Origin: Dehalococcoidia bacterium
Lineage (GTDB): Bacteria; Chloroflexota; Dehalococcoidia; Lucifugimonadales; UBA3495
Assembly (NCBI GenBank): GCA_022825745.1
Contig: JAJDWF010000021.1
Location: 1 to 52,655 of the forward strand
Direction of reading: 5' to 3'
DNA length: 52,655 nt
Part shown: piece after piece, positions 1 to 8,552 of the stretch
Layout: the number at the start of each line of letters is the position of its first letter
Numbering within the stretch: the stretch's first letter is position 1
Position numbers and translations under genes: made by a program
The notes under the pieces: model-generated
The model's database searches: none
What the model was told of the DNA's origin: nothing
What the model saw: only the letters and a program-made list of their open reading frames with translations

Positions 1-160
1 CCTGTCCCAGTTTCTGCAAGGCTTCGACGCCGTTTTGCGCGAACACGAACTGGTACTGGCCCGACCGGATGCTACGGCGCATCCGCTGCAGGACCAGGGG
101 TTCGAGGTCCGGCTCGTCGTCAACTACCAGTATGCGATATCCGCCTGCCGTATCACCCAT
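1..160 (-). CDS. response regulator receiver protein (partial, runs off left edge)
   Basis: The minus strand from 160 reads an N-terminal receiver domain: a beta-1 strand followed by the acidic triad region ([14 protein letters not shown]) and then [12 protein letters not shown], the usual alpha1-beta2 pattern. Only 53 residues are inside the window, so the phosphoacceptor Asp and any output domain are not visible. The start is an ATG preceded by a good GGAGGA ribosome site. It follows the STAS gene on the same strand after 70 bases, so the two are probably co-transcribed; receiver domains and anti-anti-sigma proteins often act together in partner-switching signalling. What output it drives cannot be told. 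Confidence 0.85.
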   Translation of the reverse strand, partial: MGDTAGGYRILVVDDEPDLEPLVLQRMRRSIRSGQYQFVFAQNGVEALQKLGQ

Positions 161-230
161 GACTCCATCCTCCGCGGTTATCTGTTGCCGTGCGGCCTGC
201 AAGGGCGGACGCGATTGCGCCCGGCCCCGG

Positions 231-569
231 CTAGGCTTTGACGGCGGCGACGGCGTCTGCCTGCGAAGAGTGAATGTCGATCACCCGGTCAAAACCGCTG
301 ATCTCGAACACTTCACGGACGGTGCCCGTAAGTGAGCAGATTGCGAACTTTGCGTTCTGCTGCTGCAATTTCCTTGCCGTCTGGAGGATCACACGGAGGC
401 CCGCACTACTGATGTACGTGAGGCGTTCCATGTCCATCACCACGGCCCGGTCATCCGACTCGATGGCAGAGTCCAACTCCTGATAAAAAGCCTGGGCGTT
501 GGCGCTGTCAACGCGCTCCTCAGTGTGAATGATCAGGGTTCCGTCGTCCCGACGCGATTCTATTGGCAT
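231..569 (-). CDS. STAS-domain anti-anti-sigma factor
   Basis: A 112-residue single STAS domain of the SpoIIAA/RsbV type. The motif [12 protein letters not shown] carries the serine normally phosphorylated by an anti-sigma kinase. In the family the unphosphorylated form binds the anti-sigma factor and frees the sigma factor. I start at 569 ([10 protein letters not shown]), which has AGAGGA about 7 bases upstream; a longer reading frame to 632 has no such site. No cognate kinase or sigma gene is in the window. The receiver-domain gene follows immediately, so signalling may be integrated there. Confidence 0.88.
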   Translation of the reverse strand: MPIESRRDDGTLIIHTEERVDSANAQAFYQELDSAIESDDRAVVMDMERLTYISSAGLRVILQTARKLQQQNAKFAICSLTGTVREVFEISGFDRVIDIHSSQADAVAAVKA

Positions 570-800
570 GATTCGATCCTCTGCTGTCAAATTGGTGATG
601 TCTATACCGCGCAGCGCCACGTTGTCCTGCATTCAGCCCGCTTCAAAAGCGAATAGAACGACCAACTACCGATGGCACTAGAAACGGTAATTGCGATTTT
701 ACGGGTAATTTATTGTCATGTACAGTGCGGCAGCCGCGATTTCGCCGTAGTTTGGAAAAGGGGCCGGGGAAAAGGGCCGGCGTGTCCTTTGCCAAGTTGG

Positions 801-2216
801 TCAGTTCCGACCGGGCCAAACCGGGTCGTGGAATCCCAAAGGCACGGTGGGCCGCACCCAATGCGGCCGGGTTTCCGACAACTCCAGGGCCGGCGCCAGA
901 TGGCTCAAACGACCGGCGGGCACGTCGGTCTCCGTGGACCAACTCTCGATCTCCTCGGGCGTGAACTCGGGGGACACGTCGCGGAGTTGGTCTTCCGGGA
1001 CCTGGCCCTGGTTGACCAGCCACCGGCCAACCTGGGCCAGCGAGATCCGCACCAGCCAACTGCCGCCCTCGCGCACTCGGCGAGCCAATGCCAGCATAGT
1101 CCCGAAGGCCATCAAGTATCCGGTCAGGTAATCGATGGCCGAAACGGGGTAGAACTGCGGGCCCGGTTCGGCGCCGGGGAACAACTCCCCCTGACGGTGG
1201 GTTATCCCGCTGACCGTCTGCACCACGGTGTCAAAGCCCCGGCGCTCGGCCCACGGCCCAACGCGGCCAAAGGCGGACAGAGACACGCACACGATGCCGG
1301 GCCGGAGTTGGGCCAGATCCTGCGGCGAAAGTCCGCGCTGCGCCAGCGTACCGGGACGGTATCCCTGGGAAAATACGTCAGCTTCCCGAACCAGTCCCCG
1401 CAAAGTCTCAAGGTCTGCCACGTCGCGGAGGTCCAGGTGCGTGGACAGCTTCCCGTGGCCCGTATCAAATTCCTGTATCCCGCTGCTGGGCAGATGACTG
1501 GCGGTTACCTTGAGCACGTCCGCGCCGTGTTCCGCAAGCGTGCGGGCGCAGGTTGGCCCGGCCAGCACTCGCGTCAAATCCAGGACCTGCACACCCGACA
1601 GGGGCCGGGAACCCTCGGGCAACGGCTCCGGCGGGCTGTCCCCGATCCGGTCAATCTCAAGCAGGGGCAGCGACGCCACGGCGGCGGACTGGGGATGCTG
1701 GGCCCATTCGGCCATGGACCGCACCATGCCGCCGGCCCCCCTGGCGGCGATGATGGCTTCCTCCAGTTCCAGGGCATCCCACTGGGCCACCGCGCGCCTC
1801 ACGGCATCGCGGTCTTCCTCCACGCCCAGCACCCCCAGGGCGGCGTCCCGGTGGTTGGGGAAATTGCAGTGCAGGTAGCTCCAGCGCCCGTTTTTGGCCG
1901 GATACACGCCCATGACCGAGGGGCGCTCCCGGGCCACCGGCGCGCCGTCGAGTTTCAGGTACTGGCCGCTGCGAAGCGACGCCGTGGCCCGCCTGGCGTT
2001 GACGGCAATGTCCTGACGACGGCCGGTGCGGAGTTCCCAAAGGTCCGACACGGCGAGGCCCACGGCCGCCAGGCTGGCCGACGCGGTTTCCCCGATTCGG
2101 AAGGGCGTGGGCAGTATCGGGTCAACTCCGCCCGAAAACTCGACCTGGCGGGACCGCGCGTCGTCCCAACCGGGAATCGCAAACAGTTTCTCCAGAATGG
2201 TTTTGTCCGCCGTCAC
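801..2216 (-). CDS. CaiB/BaiF (class III) CoA-transferase family protein
   Basis: A 471-residue protein. The canonical start of the family fold, LSGVQVLDLTRVLAGP followed by LAEHGADVLKV, appears only at about residue 207. The part before it (RTGRRQDIAV..., GVYPAKNGRW, EWAQHPQ) resembles the C-terminal half of the family, so the order looks permuted or partly duplicated. The segment AIDYLTGYLMAFGTML contains the Asp expected to form the acyl-aspartyl intermediate. Family members move CoA between carboxylic acids; the substrate is unknown. Start is GTG with AAGGAG five bases upstream. The gene stands alone, divergent from the Asp23 cluster. Confidence 0.85.
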   Translation of the reverse strand: MTADKTILEKLFAIPGWDDARSRQVEFSGGVDPILPTPFRIGETASASLAAVGLAVSDLWELRTGRRQDIAVNARRATASLRSGQYLKLDGAPVARERPSVMGVYPAKNGRWSYLHCNFPNHRDAALGVLGVEEDRDAVRRAVAQWDALELEEAIIAARGAGGMVRSMAEWAQHPQSAAVASLPLLEIDRIGDSPPEPLPEGSRPLSGVQVLDLTRVLAGPTCARTLAEHGADVLKVTASHLPSSGIQEFDTGHGKLSTHLDLRDVADLETLRGLVREADVFSQGYRPGTLAQRGLSPQDLAQLRPGIVCVSLSAFGRVGPWAERRGFDTVVQTVSGITHRQGELFPGAEPGPQFYPVSAIDYLTGYLMAFGTMLALARRVREGGSWLVRISLAQVGRWLVNQGQVPEDQLRDVSPEFTPEEIESWSTETDVPAGRLSHLAPALELSETRPHWVRPTVPLGFHDPVWPGRN

Positions 2217-2392
2217 ATTCGCTCCTTGCCGGTCGTCGCGTCTGAACTCTTGGGTTTTGCCGTCGTGAGATAGTACAGGAACTTTATTGCCGATTCAATT
2301 TTGCCCGCATTTACAATCGTGATAACATAGATGAATAGGAAGTTCCAGCGGCGACCGATCTCGCCGCGAATTTGGAAAACAGGAGGATACTT

Positions 2393-2839
2393 ATGGCAAA
2401 CGGCGAAATTGTGGCTGCGGAAATTTTCCATCCCGAAGCATTTCCGTTCTCTACCGACAACCCCAGCGGGGTGCCCGGCGACACGAAGATTGAACCCAAC
2501 GTGGTCGCCGCCATCGTGGGGCACGTGGTCGGCGGCGTATCCGGCGTGGACCGACTGGGGAATCCCGGCGGCATCCTGCGGGCGGTGGCCGACACGGTAC
2601 GCTCCCCGGCCTCGGCCCGGGCGCAGGGCGTCGGAGTTGAAGCCGGCCAGAAAGAAGCCATCATCGACCTGGACGTGGTCATGGTGTACGGCCACCGGAT
2701 TCCCAGCGTGGTGCAGGAAATCCGTGAGACCGTAGCCCAGGAGCTTTTCGACCAGATTGGGCTGGTCGCCAAGGAAATCAACGTGGGCGTCGTCGGGATA
2801 GAATTCCCGTCCAACGCCCCGTCCCGCGGCGTGCTGTAA
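2393..2839 (+). CDS. Asp23/Gls24 family envelope stress protein
   Basis: A 148-residue protein with the Asp23 core: IEPNVVAAIVGHVVGGVSGV near the N-terminus and a second alpha-beta half (LDVVMVYGHRIPSVVQEIRETVAQEL). Gram-positive Asp23 is a cytoplasmic protein held at the membrane by AmaP and linked to cell-envelope homeostasis. Start 2393 has an AGGAGG six bases upstream. It heads a three-gene cluster with an AmaP-like protein and a small DUF2273-like membrane protein, the same order known from Firmicutes, which supports the call. Confidence 0.85.
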   Translation: MANGEIVAAEIFHPEAFPFSTDNPSGVPGDTKIEPNVVAAIVGHVVGGVSGVDRLGNPGGILRAVADTVRSPASARAQGVGVEAGQKEAIIDLDVVMVYGHRIPSVVQEIRETVAQELFDQIGLVAKEINVGVVGIEFPSNAPSRGVL

Positions 2840-2848
2840 CAGCCCCAA

Positions 2849-3427
2849 ATGAATGCCTTTAATGGCTTTCTGGTTACGTTGGGCGCCCTGGCGTGCATTG
2901 CCGTCGGGGTGCTCATTCTGCTGGTGGTCACCGAGACCCTGGCATCACAGGCCGTTCCCATCTCCCCGCTCCGGCAGCAACTCAGCGCCATGGCCCAGGA
3001 TACCGGCGGGGCGTGGTGGCGCGACGTCGGCATCGCCCTGGGCTTCATCGTGGTTGGTGTCATCGTGCTGGCGCTGGAGACGAGGTTGGTGACCCGCACC
3101 GCCGCTCCCGGCATGGTGCTGGTCAGTTCCGAGTCCAACGGCTCGGTTCGCATGTCCGTTGACAGCATCGTGCAACTGGCCCAGCGCACCGCCCAGAGTA
3201 ACCGGGAGGTACGTAGCATGCGCTGCCGCGTCCGTGTTACCGCCGCCGGCCTGGTGATCGAGTGCGTGGCCGGCCTGCGCATGGGCGCAGACGTTCCGGA
3301 AGTCACTGCCGAGATTCAGCAAGACGTCCGCGAGGTGATCGAGCGCCTGACCAGCCTCCAGGTTATCGACGTTCCGGTTCGCGCCCGGTACCAGGGCGAC
3401 CGCGACCAACCGGTTTTGACGAGGTGA
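2849..3427 (+). CDS. AmaP-like membrane anchor protein
   Basis: A 192-residue protein with two hydrophobic helices (about residues 5-30 and 60-78) followed by a soluble domain (VRSMRCRVRVTAAGLVIEC, then EIQQDVREVIERLTSLQVIDV) of the alkaline-shock membrane-anchor type. In the known system it tethers Asp23 at the membrane. It begins 9 bases after the Asp23 gene and ends 4 bases before the next gene, so the three are surely one operon. Confidence 0.8.
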   Translation: MNAFNGFLVTLGALACIAVGVLILLVVTETLASQAVPISPLRQQLSAMAQDTGGAWWRDVGIALGFIVVGVIVLALETRLVTRTAAPGMVLVSSESNGSVRMSVDSIVQLAQRTAQSNREVRSMRCRVRVTAAGLVIECVAGLRMGADVPEVTAEIQQDVREVIERLTSLQVIDVPVRARYQGDRDQPVLTR

Positions 3428-3431
3428 TCCG

Positions 3432-3653
3432 ATGCCCGGCTTGATAGTTTCCGGTCTGGTGGGTGGGCTAATTTTCGGCGTCATCCTGGTCTGGCAGGGC
3501 GCGGGCGCAGCCGGGCTGGTGCTCCTTTTCACATTGGTCGGTTTGCTGATCGGGTTCGTGATGTGGTTGGGCTGGCGGCTTTCGACCGGCCAGGTGGATT
3601 TGCAAACCGTCAGGGCTCTGATCGACGTGATATTCCTGAACCGAAATCGCTAG
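3432..3653 (+). CDS. small membrane protein, DUF2273-like
   Basis: A 73-residue protein with two closely spaced membrane helices (residues about 5-24 and 27-48) and a short polar tail. Small proteins of this size and topology are the usual third partner of Asp23/AmaP operons. The assignment rests on size, topology and position rather than on a diagnostic motif. Confidence 0.6.
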   Translation: MPGLIVSGLVGGLIFGVILVWQGAGAAGLVLLFTLVGLLIGFVMWLGWRLSTGQVDLQTVRALIDVIFLNRNR

Positions 3654-3683
3654 TCGGCAGATTCCTGTTGCCGATGCCCGGCG

Positions 3684-3713
3684 TTGACGCTCTTCCGGTC
3701 ACGGTGCTACATT
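3684..3713 (+). promoter_or_regulatory. sigma-70-type promoter for the LLM oxidoreductase gene
   Basis: TTGACG at 3684 and TACATT at 3708 with an 18-base spacer, about 48 bases before the start codon of the flavin oxidoreductase. It suggests that gene is transcribed separately from the Asp23 operon. Confidence 0.5.
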
Positions 3714-3760
3714 GGCGACTACGAAATGCAGCAGACAACCGCAGCCAGGGAGGGATGGAA

Positions 3761-4885
3761 ATGGCCAAGATGGACTTTGGACTGTTCACTACTTGGAACG
3801 CCGTGTACGAGGGTGGCAAGGTTCCCTGGGACCCTGAATATGCCGGCGGCAAGCTCCTCGAAGCCGAGGCTTACAAGCAGAACTTCAAGGAGATTGATCA
3901 CATCGAGGATGCGGGCTGGGACTACGTCTGGTTCGGCGGCGGTCACTTCTCCACCCAGGGCAGCATGGACCCGCAGTCCCTGATGCTGTCCGGCATCATC
4001 GCCAACCACACCAAGAACATCAGGATAGGCACTTCCATTCACCGCCCGACGCTGCGGCTGCCCGGCGAGACCGTATCGGAGCGGGCGTTGCCGCACGAAC
4101 GGTACGCCTTCGACAACCTCCAGCTGGAGGACCCGTTCCAGGTGGCGGAACAGGTCGCCATAGTGGACCAGGTGAGCGAGGGCCGGTTCATCTACGGCCC
4201 GGGGGCGCGCACCCGCGGCTCCGACGAACGCCGGGAATACTTCTACGAGTACCTGGAACTGCTGAAGCAGCTCTGGGACGAGGACCACTTCTCCGGGTTC
4301 GAGGGCAAGTACTTCAACTACCCGGCCTTCTACGAGAGCTACATGAGCATTCCCAAGCCGGTGCAGAAGCCCATGCCCATGCTGCTTCCCGTGGACAGCC
4401 AAGAGAGCTTCGTGCCCATGGGCGAGCACGGCTATCGCATCGCCATCGGCGCCGGGAGTTCCCCTCACAACCTGCGCGGCTCCGCCATCCTGCGGCAGGA
4501 TGTGCAGGCGTACCGACAGGCGTATATCGACGCCGGGCATGAGGGTGACCCCACCACCGTGGTGCGCGTACCCACGCTGGTCGCCGACACCCAGGAAAAG
4601 GCCGACCGCCGCGTGGAAAACTTGATGGACCTCGCCCGCATCTACTACGCCGGACGGGTCGCCATTGGCAGCACGGACGCCGGCAGCGCCGGACCCGACG
4701 CCACCGAGGAGGTCAACCTCTTCGGCACGCCGGCGGAGGTGGTCGAGAAGATCCACATGTTCCGGGAGGCCTTCACCACCGACGAGATCATGTTCGAGTG
4801 CAACTGGACTTCTTCAGTGCCGCGCGAGGTGGTGATGGACACCCTGAAGTGCCTCAGCGAGGATGTGATTCCGCACTTCAAGTAG
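3761..4885 (+). CDS. LLM-class (luciferase-like) flavin-dependent oxidoreductase
   Basis: A 374-residue TIM-barrel-type luciferase-like protein. Family features seen: IRIGTSIHRPTLRLP, DPFQVAEQVAIVDQVSEGRF followed by a GPG/RG turn, and NLFGTPAEVVEKIHMFREAF at the C-terminal end. Such proteins use FMNH2 or F420H2 to oxidise or reduce diverse organic compounds; the substrate cannot be read from sequence. I prefer ATG 3761 (MAKMDFG), spaced 6-8 bases from AGGGAGG; ATG 3755 is also possible. It has its own promoter. A second member of the class lies at 10038. Confidence 0.88.
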   Translation: MAKMDFGLFTTWNAVYEGGKVPWDPEYAGGKLLEAEAYKQNFKEIDHIEDAGWDYVWFGGGHFSTQGSMDPQSLMLSGIIANHTKNIRIGTSIHRPTLRLPGETVSERALPHERYAFDNLQLEDPFQVAEQVAIVDQVSEGRFIYGPGARTRGSDERREYFYEYLELLKQLWDEDHFSGFEGKYFNYPAFYESYMSIPKPVQKPMPMLLPVDSQESFVPMGEHGYRIAIGAGSSPHNLRGSAILRQDVQAYRQAYIDAGHEGDPTTVVRVPTLVADTQEKADRRVENLMDLARIYYAGRVAIGSTDAGSAGPDATEEVNLFGTPAEVVEKIHMFREAFTTDEIMFECNWTSSVPREVVMDTLKCLSEDVIPHFK

Positions 4886-4914
4886 GCCAACGCCGTCGGA
4901 GTAGGGAAAGACGA

Positions 4915-5274
4915 ATGGGCACATTTTCAACCACCGTTAGAGTCGGTAATCTGGCGGGCGGCGATATGCTGGAAATGGAGGCGCTGGTGGATACCGGCGC
5001 CTCATATTCCATGTTCCCAGCGTCGCTTCTGGACAGTCTGCGGATACCTCGCCGCTCACAGGTTGACGGCATTCTGGCCGATGGGAGCGAGGTCTCTTAT
5101 TGGAGAGGGCCGGCGCTGATCAACATTGACGGACGCGAGGATATCTGCCCGGCGCTCTTTGGCCCGGAGGGAGAAGACGTCAGTGTGGTCGGCGCGACGA
5201 CGCTACAGATTTTAATGTTCAAGGTGGACCCGGTTCGTGAAGTATTGGAACCTACGACAAAGGTGCGGGTTTAG
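4915..5274 (+). CDS. retropepsin-like aspartic protease
   Basis: A 119-residue single-domain protein with the signature ALVDTGASYSMFP, the catalytic D-T/S-G of retroviral-type aspartic proteases, and a second hydrophobic flap-like stretch. It lacks a signal peptide, so it is probably cytoplasmic and works as a homodimer, as the family does. Small clan AA proteases of this kind are often found near toxin-like or nuclease genes; here a Uma2 nuclease gene is convergent 26 bases downstream. Target unknown. Confidence 0.75.
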   Translation: MGTFSTTVRVGNLAGGDMLEMEALVDTGASYSMFPASLLDSLRIPRRSQVDGILADGSEVSYWRGPALINIDGREDICPALFGPEGEDVSVVGATTLQILMFKVDPVREVLEPTTKVRV

Positions 5275-5300
5275 CGCGGTAGCTCGATCTACATACTTTA

Positions 5301-5957
5301 TCAGCCGACGGCGGGGATAAAGTCGGCTACCGCCAGCGTTGCGTCGGGGAACGCCTGCGGGCTTACTGTGCCGTCCAGCGGAACAACGCGGACGTTGGCG
5401 TAGGCCATCCCTTCCGGCTCGGTGTTGACCACCAACTCGCCGGCGCGCAGGTTGGCAACCCATACTTCCGGGATGCCGGCAGCGGCGTAGCGGGCCAGCT
5501 TTTCGCCCAGGTCGAACTCCAGCGAACTGTCGGCAACCTCAACCAGCAGATACACGTCGGACGGCAACACCGGCCCGATGTCATTGATGGAACGCCATTG
5601 GAAGACGGCAATGTCAGGTTCCGGGGCGCTGAAATCGTTCAGTTGGATAGAGCCTTGCACGCGCACCATGGCCCGGCGTCCGATGGCCTCATGAAGCAAA
5701 TGTCCTATCCAGTCAACGCTGTTCAAGTGGCGGTCGCCAATGGGCGCCATTTGGATTATCTCTCCGTCCAGCAGTTCAATCCGTTCCTCTTTCGGCAGTA
5801 TGCCGGCTGCACCCATGGCCAGGTATTCGGCCACGGTGAAACGACGACCGGCGCCGACACTATCGCGCTCACCGGCCGGCACGATGCCGGCGGCGACTAT
5901 AGCGTCGGTTTCGGCGGCAGTGAAACGGCGAATTAAGTTGGCGCGCGTAGTTGTCAT
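5301..5957 (-). CDS. Uma2 family PD-(D/E)XK endonuclease-like protein
   Basis: A 218-residue protein of the DUF820/Uma2 type. The core reads RIELLDGEIIQMAPIGDRH, then PEPDIAVF and YLLVEVADSSLEFDLGEKLARY, giving the D...E-x-...K pattern of the nuclease fold. The N-terminus carries an apparent short duplication: RRFTAAETDAIVAAGI and RRFTVAEYLAMGAAGI. Members are abundant in Chloroflexota and cyanobacteria, and their biological role is unsettled. A second member is at 41551. Confidence 0.82.
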   Translation of the reverse strand: MTTTRANLIRRFTAAETDAIVAAGIVPAGERDSVGAGRRFTVAEYLAMGAAGILPKEERIELLDGEIIQMAPIGDRHLNSVDWIGHLLHEAIGRRAMVRVQGSIQLNDFSAPEPDIAVFQWRSINDIGPVLPSDVYLLVEVADSSLEFDLGEKLARYAAAGIPEVWVANLRAGELVVNTEPEGMAYANVRVVPLDGTVSPQAFPDATLAVADFIPAVG

Positions 5958-6066
5958 CGCAGTTCTCGCACGGTCAGCAGCATTGAGAGGTTCGCCCCAT
6001 TGTACACCGATACAGTCACCGCTGTGCTAAACTACGGCCATCACCACTCCACGGAGTATTGACGCC

Positions 6067-7194
6067 ATGACTACTACTACCAAAGATCCCATCCTCGTCG
6101 TCATCCAGCTTACCGGCGGCAACGACTACCTTAACACCGTCATTCCTTACAACGATGGCCGTTACCACGACAACCGGCCCACCGTCGGCATCCCCGCCGA
6201 CCGGGCGCTGCCCATCGACGATACCTACGGGTTCAACCCGGCCCTGCCGGAGATCAAGGCCCTGTACGACGGCGGCAAGGTGGCGGTCATCAACGGCGTT
6301 GGCTACCCGACGCCCAACCGGTCCCACTTCCGCAGCATGGACATCTGGCACACCTGCGAGCCGGAAAAGGTGGGCACCGAGGGCTGGCTGGGCCGCGTCA
6401 TCCGCGACATTGACCCGCACGCTGAAAACGTGCTAACCGGGGTGAACTTCGGACGCGGCCTACCTCGCGCCATGGCGCTGTCCGGCGTGCCCGTGGCCTC
6501 GGTGGCCGTGCTGGAGACCTACGGAGTGCTCACGGGCATCCAGGGTGAGCCGGAACGCGGGCAGGCCCTGGACATCTTCGCCCGCATGTACTCTCCTACC
6601 GTCGGCCTGGGCGCGACCATGGACTACCTGGGGCAGACCGGCCTGGATGCGCTGAAGGGCGCGGACATCCTGAAGGCCGCCCCCGACATGTACACGTCGT
6701 CCGTGGAGTACGCCGATACGGGCATCGCCCGCAATCTCCAAGGCATTGCCAAGGTGCTTACCGCCAACCTGGGCACCCGGGTCTTCTACACGCAGCAGGG
6801 CGGCTACGACACCCACGCCAGCGAGGCAGACGTGCATCCCAAGCTGCTGGGGGACCTGAGCCGCGCCGTCAGCGATTTTTACGCCGACCTGCGCGAGCAC
6901 GACGCCGCCGACAACGTGGTGATGTTCGCCTTCACCGAGTTCGGGCGGCGGGTCAAGGACAACGGCAGCGGCACCGACCACGGCAGCGGGGGCGTGGCCT
7001 TCGCCATCGGCGATCCGGTACACGGCGGCATGTACGGCGCATATCCCTCGCTGGCGGAGGGCGACCTGGTCGAAGGCGACCTGGCCTTCAACACCGACTT
7101 CCGGGGCGTGTACGGAACGCTGGTGGAGCAGTGGCTGGGCCTGGACGCCAAGCCGGTGGTGGGCGGGAGCTTCGAGCAGCCGGAGTTTGTGTAG
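6067..7194 (+). CDS. DUF1501 domain-containing protein
   Basis: A 375-residue protein matching DUF1501: ILVVIQLTGGNDYLNTVIPY at the start, GYPTPNRSHFRSMDIWHTC, VFYTQQGGYDTHASE and FAFTEFGRRVKDNGSGTDHG, the conserved histidine/aspartate-rich motifs of this alkaline-phosphatase-like superfamily. No twin-arginine signal is visible at the N-terminus although many relatives carry one. DUF1501 genes usually follow a DUF1800 gene; none is here. Function unproven. Confidence 0.85.
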   Translation: MTTTTKDPILVVIQLTGGNDYLNTVIPYNDGRYHDNRPTVGIPADRALPIDDTYGFNPALPEIKALYDGGKVAVINGVGYPTPNRSHFRSMDIWHTCEPEKVGTEGWLGRVIRDIDPHAENVLTGVNFGRGLPRAMALSGVPVASVAVLETYGVLTGIQGEPERGQALDIFARMYSPTVGLGATMDYLGQTGLDALKGADILKAAPDMYTSSVEYADTGIARNLQGIAKVLTANLGTRVFYTQQGGYDTHASEADVHPKLLGDLSRAVSDFYADLREHDAADNVVMFAFTEFGRRVKDNGSGTDHGSGGVAFAIGDPVHGGMYGAYPSLAEGDLVEGDLAFNTDFRGVYGTLVEQWLGLDAKPVVGGSFEQPEFV

Positions 7195-7204
7195 GGTGGT
7201 TGCA

Positions 7205-8401
7205 ATGAGGTCCGACACCAACGGCAACCATCTGGCCGCGCCATCACCTGGCGCGGCTATCTATGTGGATACCGAGAACCTGCGGGACTCCGACCACGCG
7301 CAGAACATCGTCGCTGAGATAATCGCCAACTGGCCCGGGCCCCTGCCCCTGGGCAGCGTTTCGCTATACGTGCGGGCCGACAAAATCGCGGTTTGGGAAA
7401 TGTGGGCCGAATCGTCATACCCCGATTTGCGGGTGCGAGTGCGCGGGGTCCAGCATTTCAGCAACCACAAGGCCAAGAATTCCGCCGACCTAGCCATCAC
7501 CGCCGACGCGGTGGCCGACCTGGTAACCGGCCAAGCCGCCACCGTCGCCGTGGTGAGCAACGATAGCGACTTTGGCGCCCTGTTCGTGAAGATCAAGGAA
7601 ATGGCACACACTGCCGGCCTGGAGCGTACGCCGTTCCTGTGGATCACATCGCCCGACGCCGGGGCGCTGTCGCCGGAAATGGAGCGGTTCATCCCCGACG
7701 CGATGCGCTGGGACTTGTCCGCCGCCCTCGCTGCGCCGGCTGCTGACGCAGCTCAGCCGGAACCCCAACCATTGCCCAAGCCGGTCAAGCCGGCTGCACT
7801 GGCCCCAGGCTCCGCCGTCAGCAAGTCCGACACGGATAACGAAGCCATTGCGGAGGAGTTGATACGGCAATTGCCTATCGGCAGGTTCAAAGCGGCCGAC
7901 GCGCAGAAAATCGTCAAGAAGCGTTGGTCGAAACATCCGGCGGCCTCCGGCGACACGGCCCAGTTTGGCCAGTTCCTGGGTAAAGAAGTCTGGCCGGCCC
8001 TGCAGAAGCGCGGCGTAACCATGCCCGGCAGAAGCTCTCCGCGCACTTACGAAGTCACCCAGGCCGCCAAGGACTCCATCGCCAAGTCCAAGCCTAAACC
8101 CCCGACACAGCCGCCGAGCCGGGAACAATCCGACGCCGAACCAACCCCGGCTCGGATTGCCGCCACCGTCGCCGCCACCATCACCGACGACCTGTTCAGC
8201 GCAACCGCGGCCCAGGCCGCCATCAAGTCCGCCTGGCCTCAACATCCTGCCGCGAAGACGACTCCCCAGCGGTTCGGCCTCTGGTTCTCGGAACAGCTCT
8301 GGCCCATTATGGAACGCCACGGTGTCGTCTTGGCCAAAGAGAAGCCACGCCGCTACGAGATGACGCCCGACGCGCGGCATCGCCTTACCGAGTTGGGCTA
8401 G
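7205..8401 (+). CDS. NYN-domain ribonuclease-like protein with two tandem C-terminal domains
   Basis: A 398-residue protein. Residues about 15-170 form a NYN (PIN-like) domain: AAIYVDTENLRD, NSADLAITADAVADLV and VVSNDSDFGALF supply the acidic residues that bind metal in this RNase family. After a proline-rich linker come two similar 80-residue units (about residues 210-290 and 315-395), each with an N-terminal helix, KIVKKRW/AAIKSAW, HPAA, a tryptophan-proline pair, and an RTYEVT/RRYEMT strand. They look like winged-helix domains of the LOTUS/OST-HTH kind, which bind RNA. Start 7205 follows AGGGTGG; the frame opens earlier at a GTG overlapping the previous stop. Confidence 0.75.
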   Translation: MRSDTNGNHLAAPSPGAAIYVDTENLRDSDHAQNIVAEIIANWPGPLPLGSVSLYVRADKIAVWEMWAESSYPDLRVRVRGVQHFSNHKAKNSADLAITADAVADLVTGQAATVAVVSNDSDFGALFVKIKEMAHTAGLERTPFLWITSPDAGALSPEMERFIPDAMRWDLSAALAAPAADAAQPEPQPLPKPVKPAALAPGSAVSKSDTDNEAIAEELIRQLPIGRFKAADAQKIVKKRWSKHPAASGDTAQFGQFLGKEVWPALQKRGVTMPGRSSPRTYEVTQAAKDSIAKSKPKPPTQPPSREQSDAEPTPARIAATVAATITDDLFSATAAQAAIKSAWPQHPAAKTTPQRFGLWFSEQLWPIMERHGVVLAKEKPRRYEMTPDARHRLTELG

Positions 8402-8418
8402 CGCACGCTTGCCCGTCG

Positions 8419-8436
8419 TTCCCGCTTTCGCGGGAA
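8419..8436. repeat. short palindromic repeat (TTCCCGC-TTTC-GCGGGAA)
   Basis: Perfect 7-bp stem with a TTTC loop between the NYN gene and the radical SAM gene. The same palindrome recurs at 38422-38441. It resembles the REP-like intergenic palindromes scattered through many genomes and may also act as a weak terminator. Confidence 0.7.
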
Positions 8437-8552
8437 TTCTAGCTCCAAATTTTGGTGACGCCGGCCCGTTGACGCAGGGCAACAGCGTGCATGAACATAG
8501 GTTCGCCAACGCCGGCGCATCCCATACCGCGCCGGCCAGGAGCGAAGGACCT

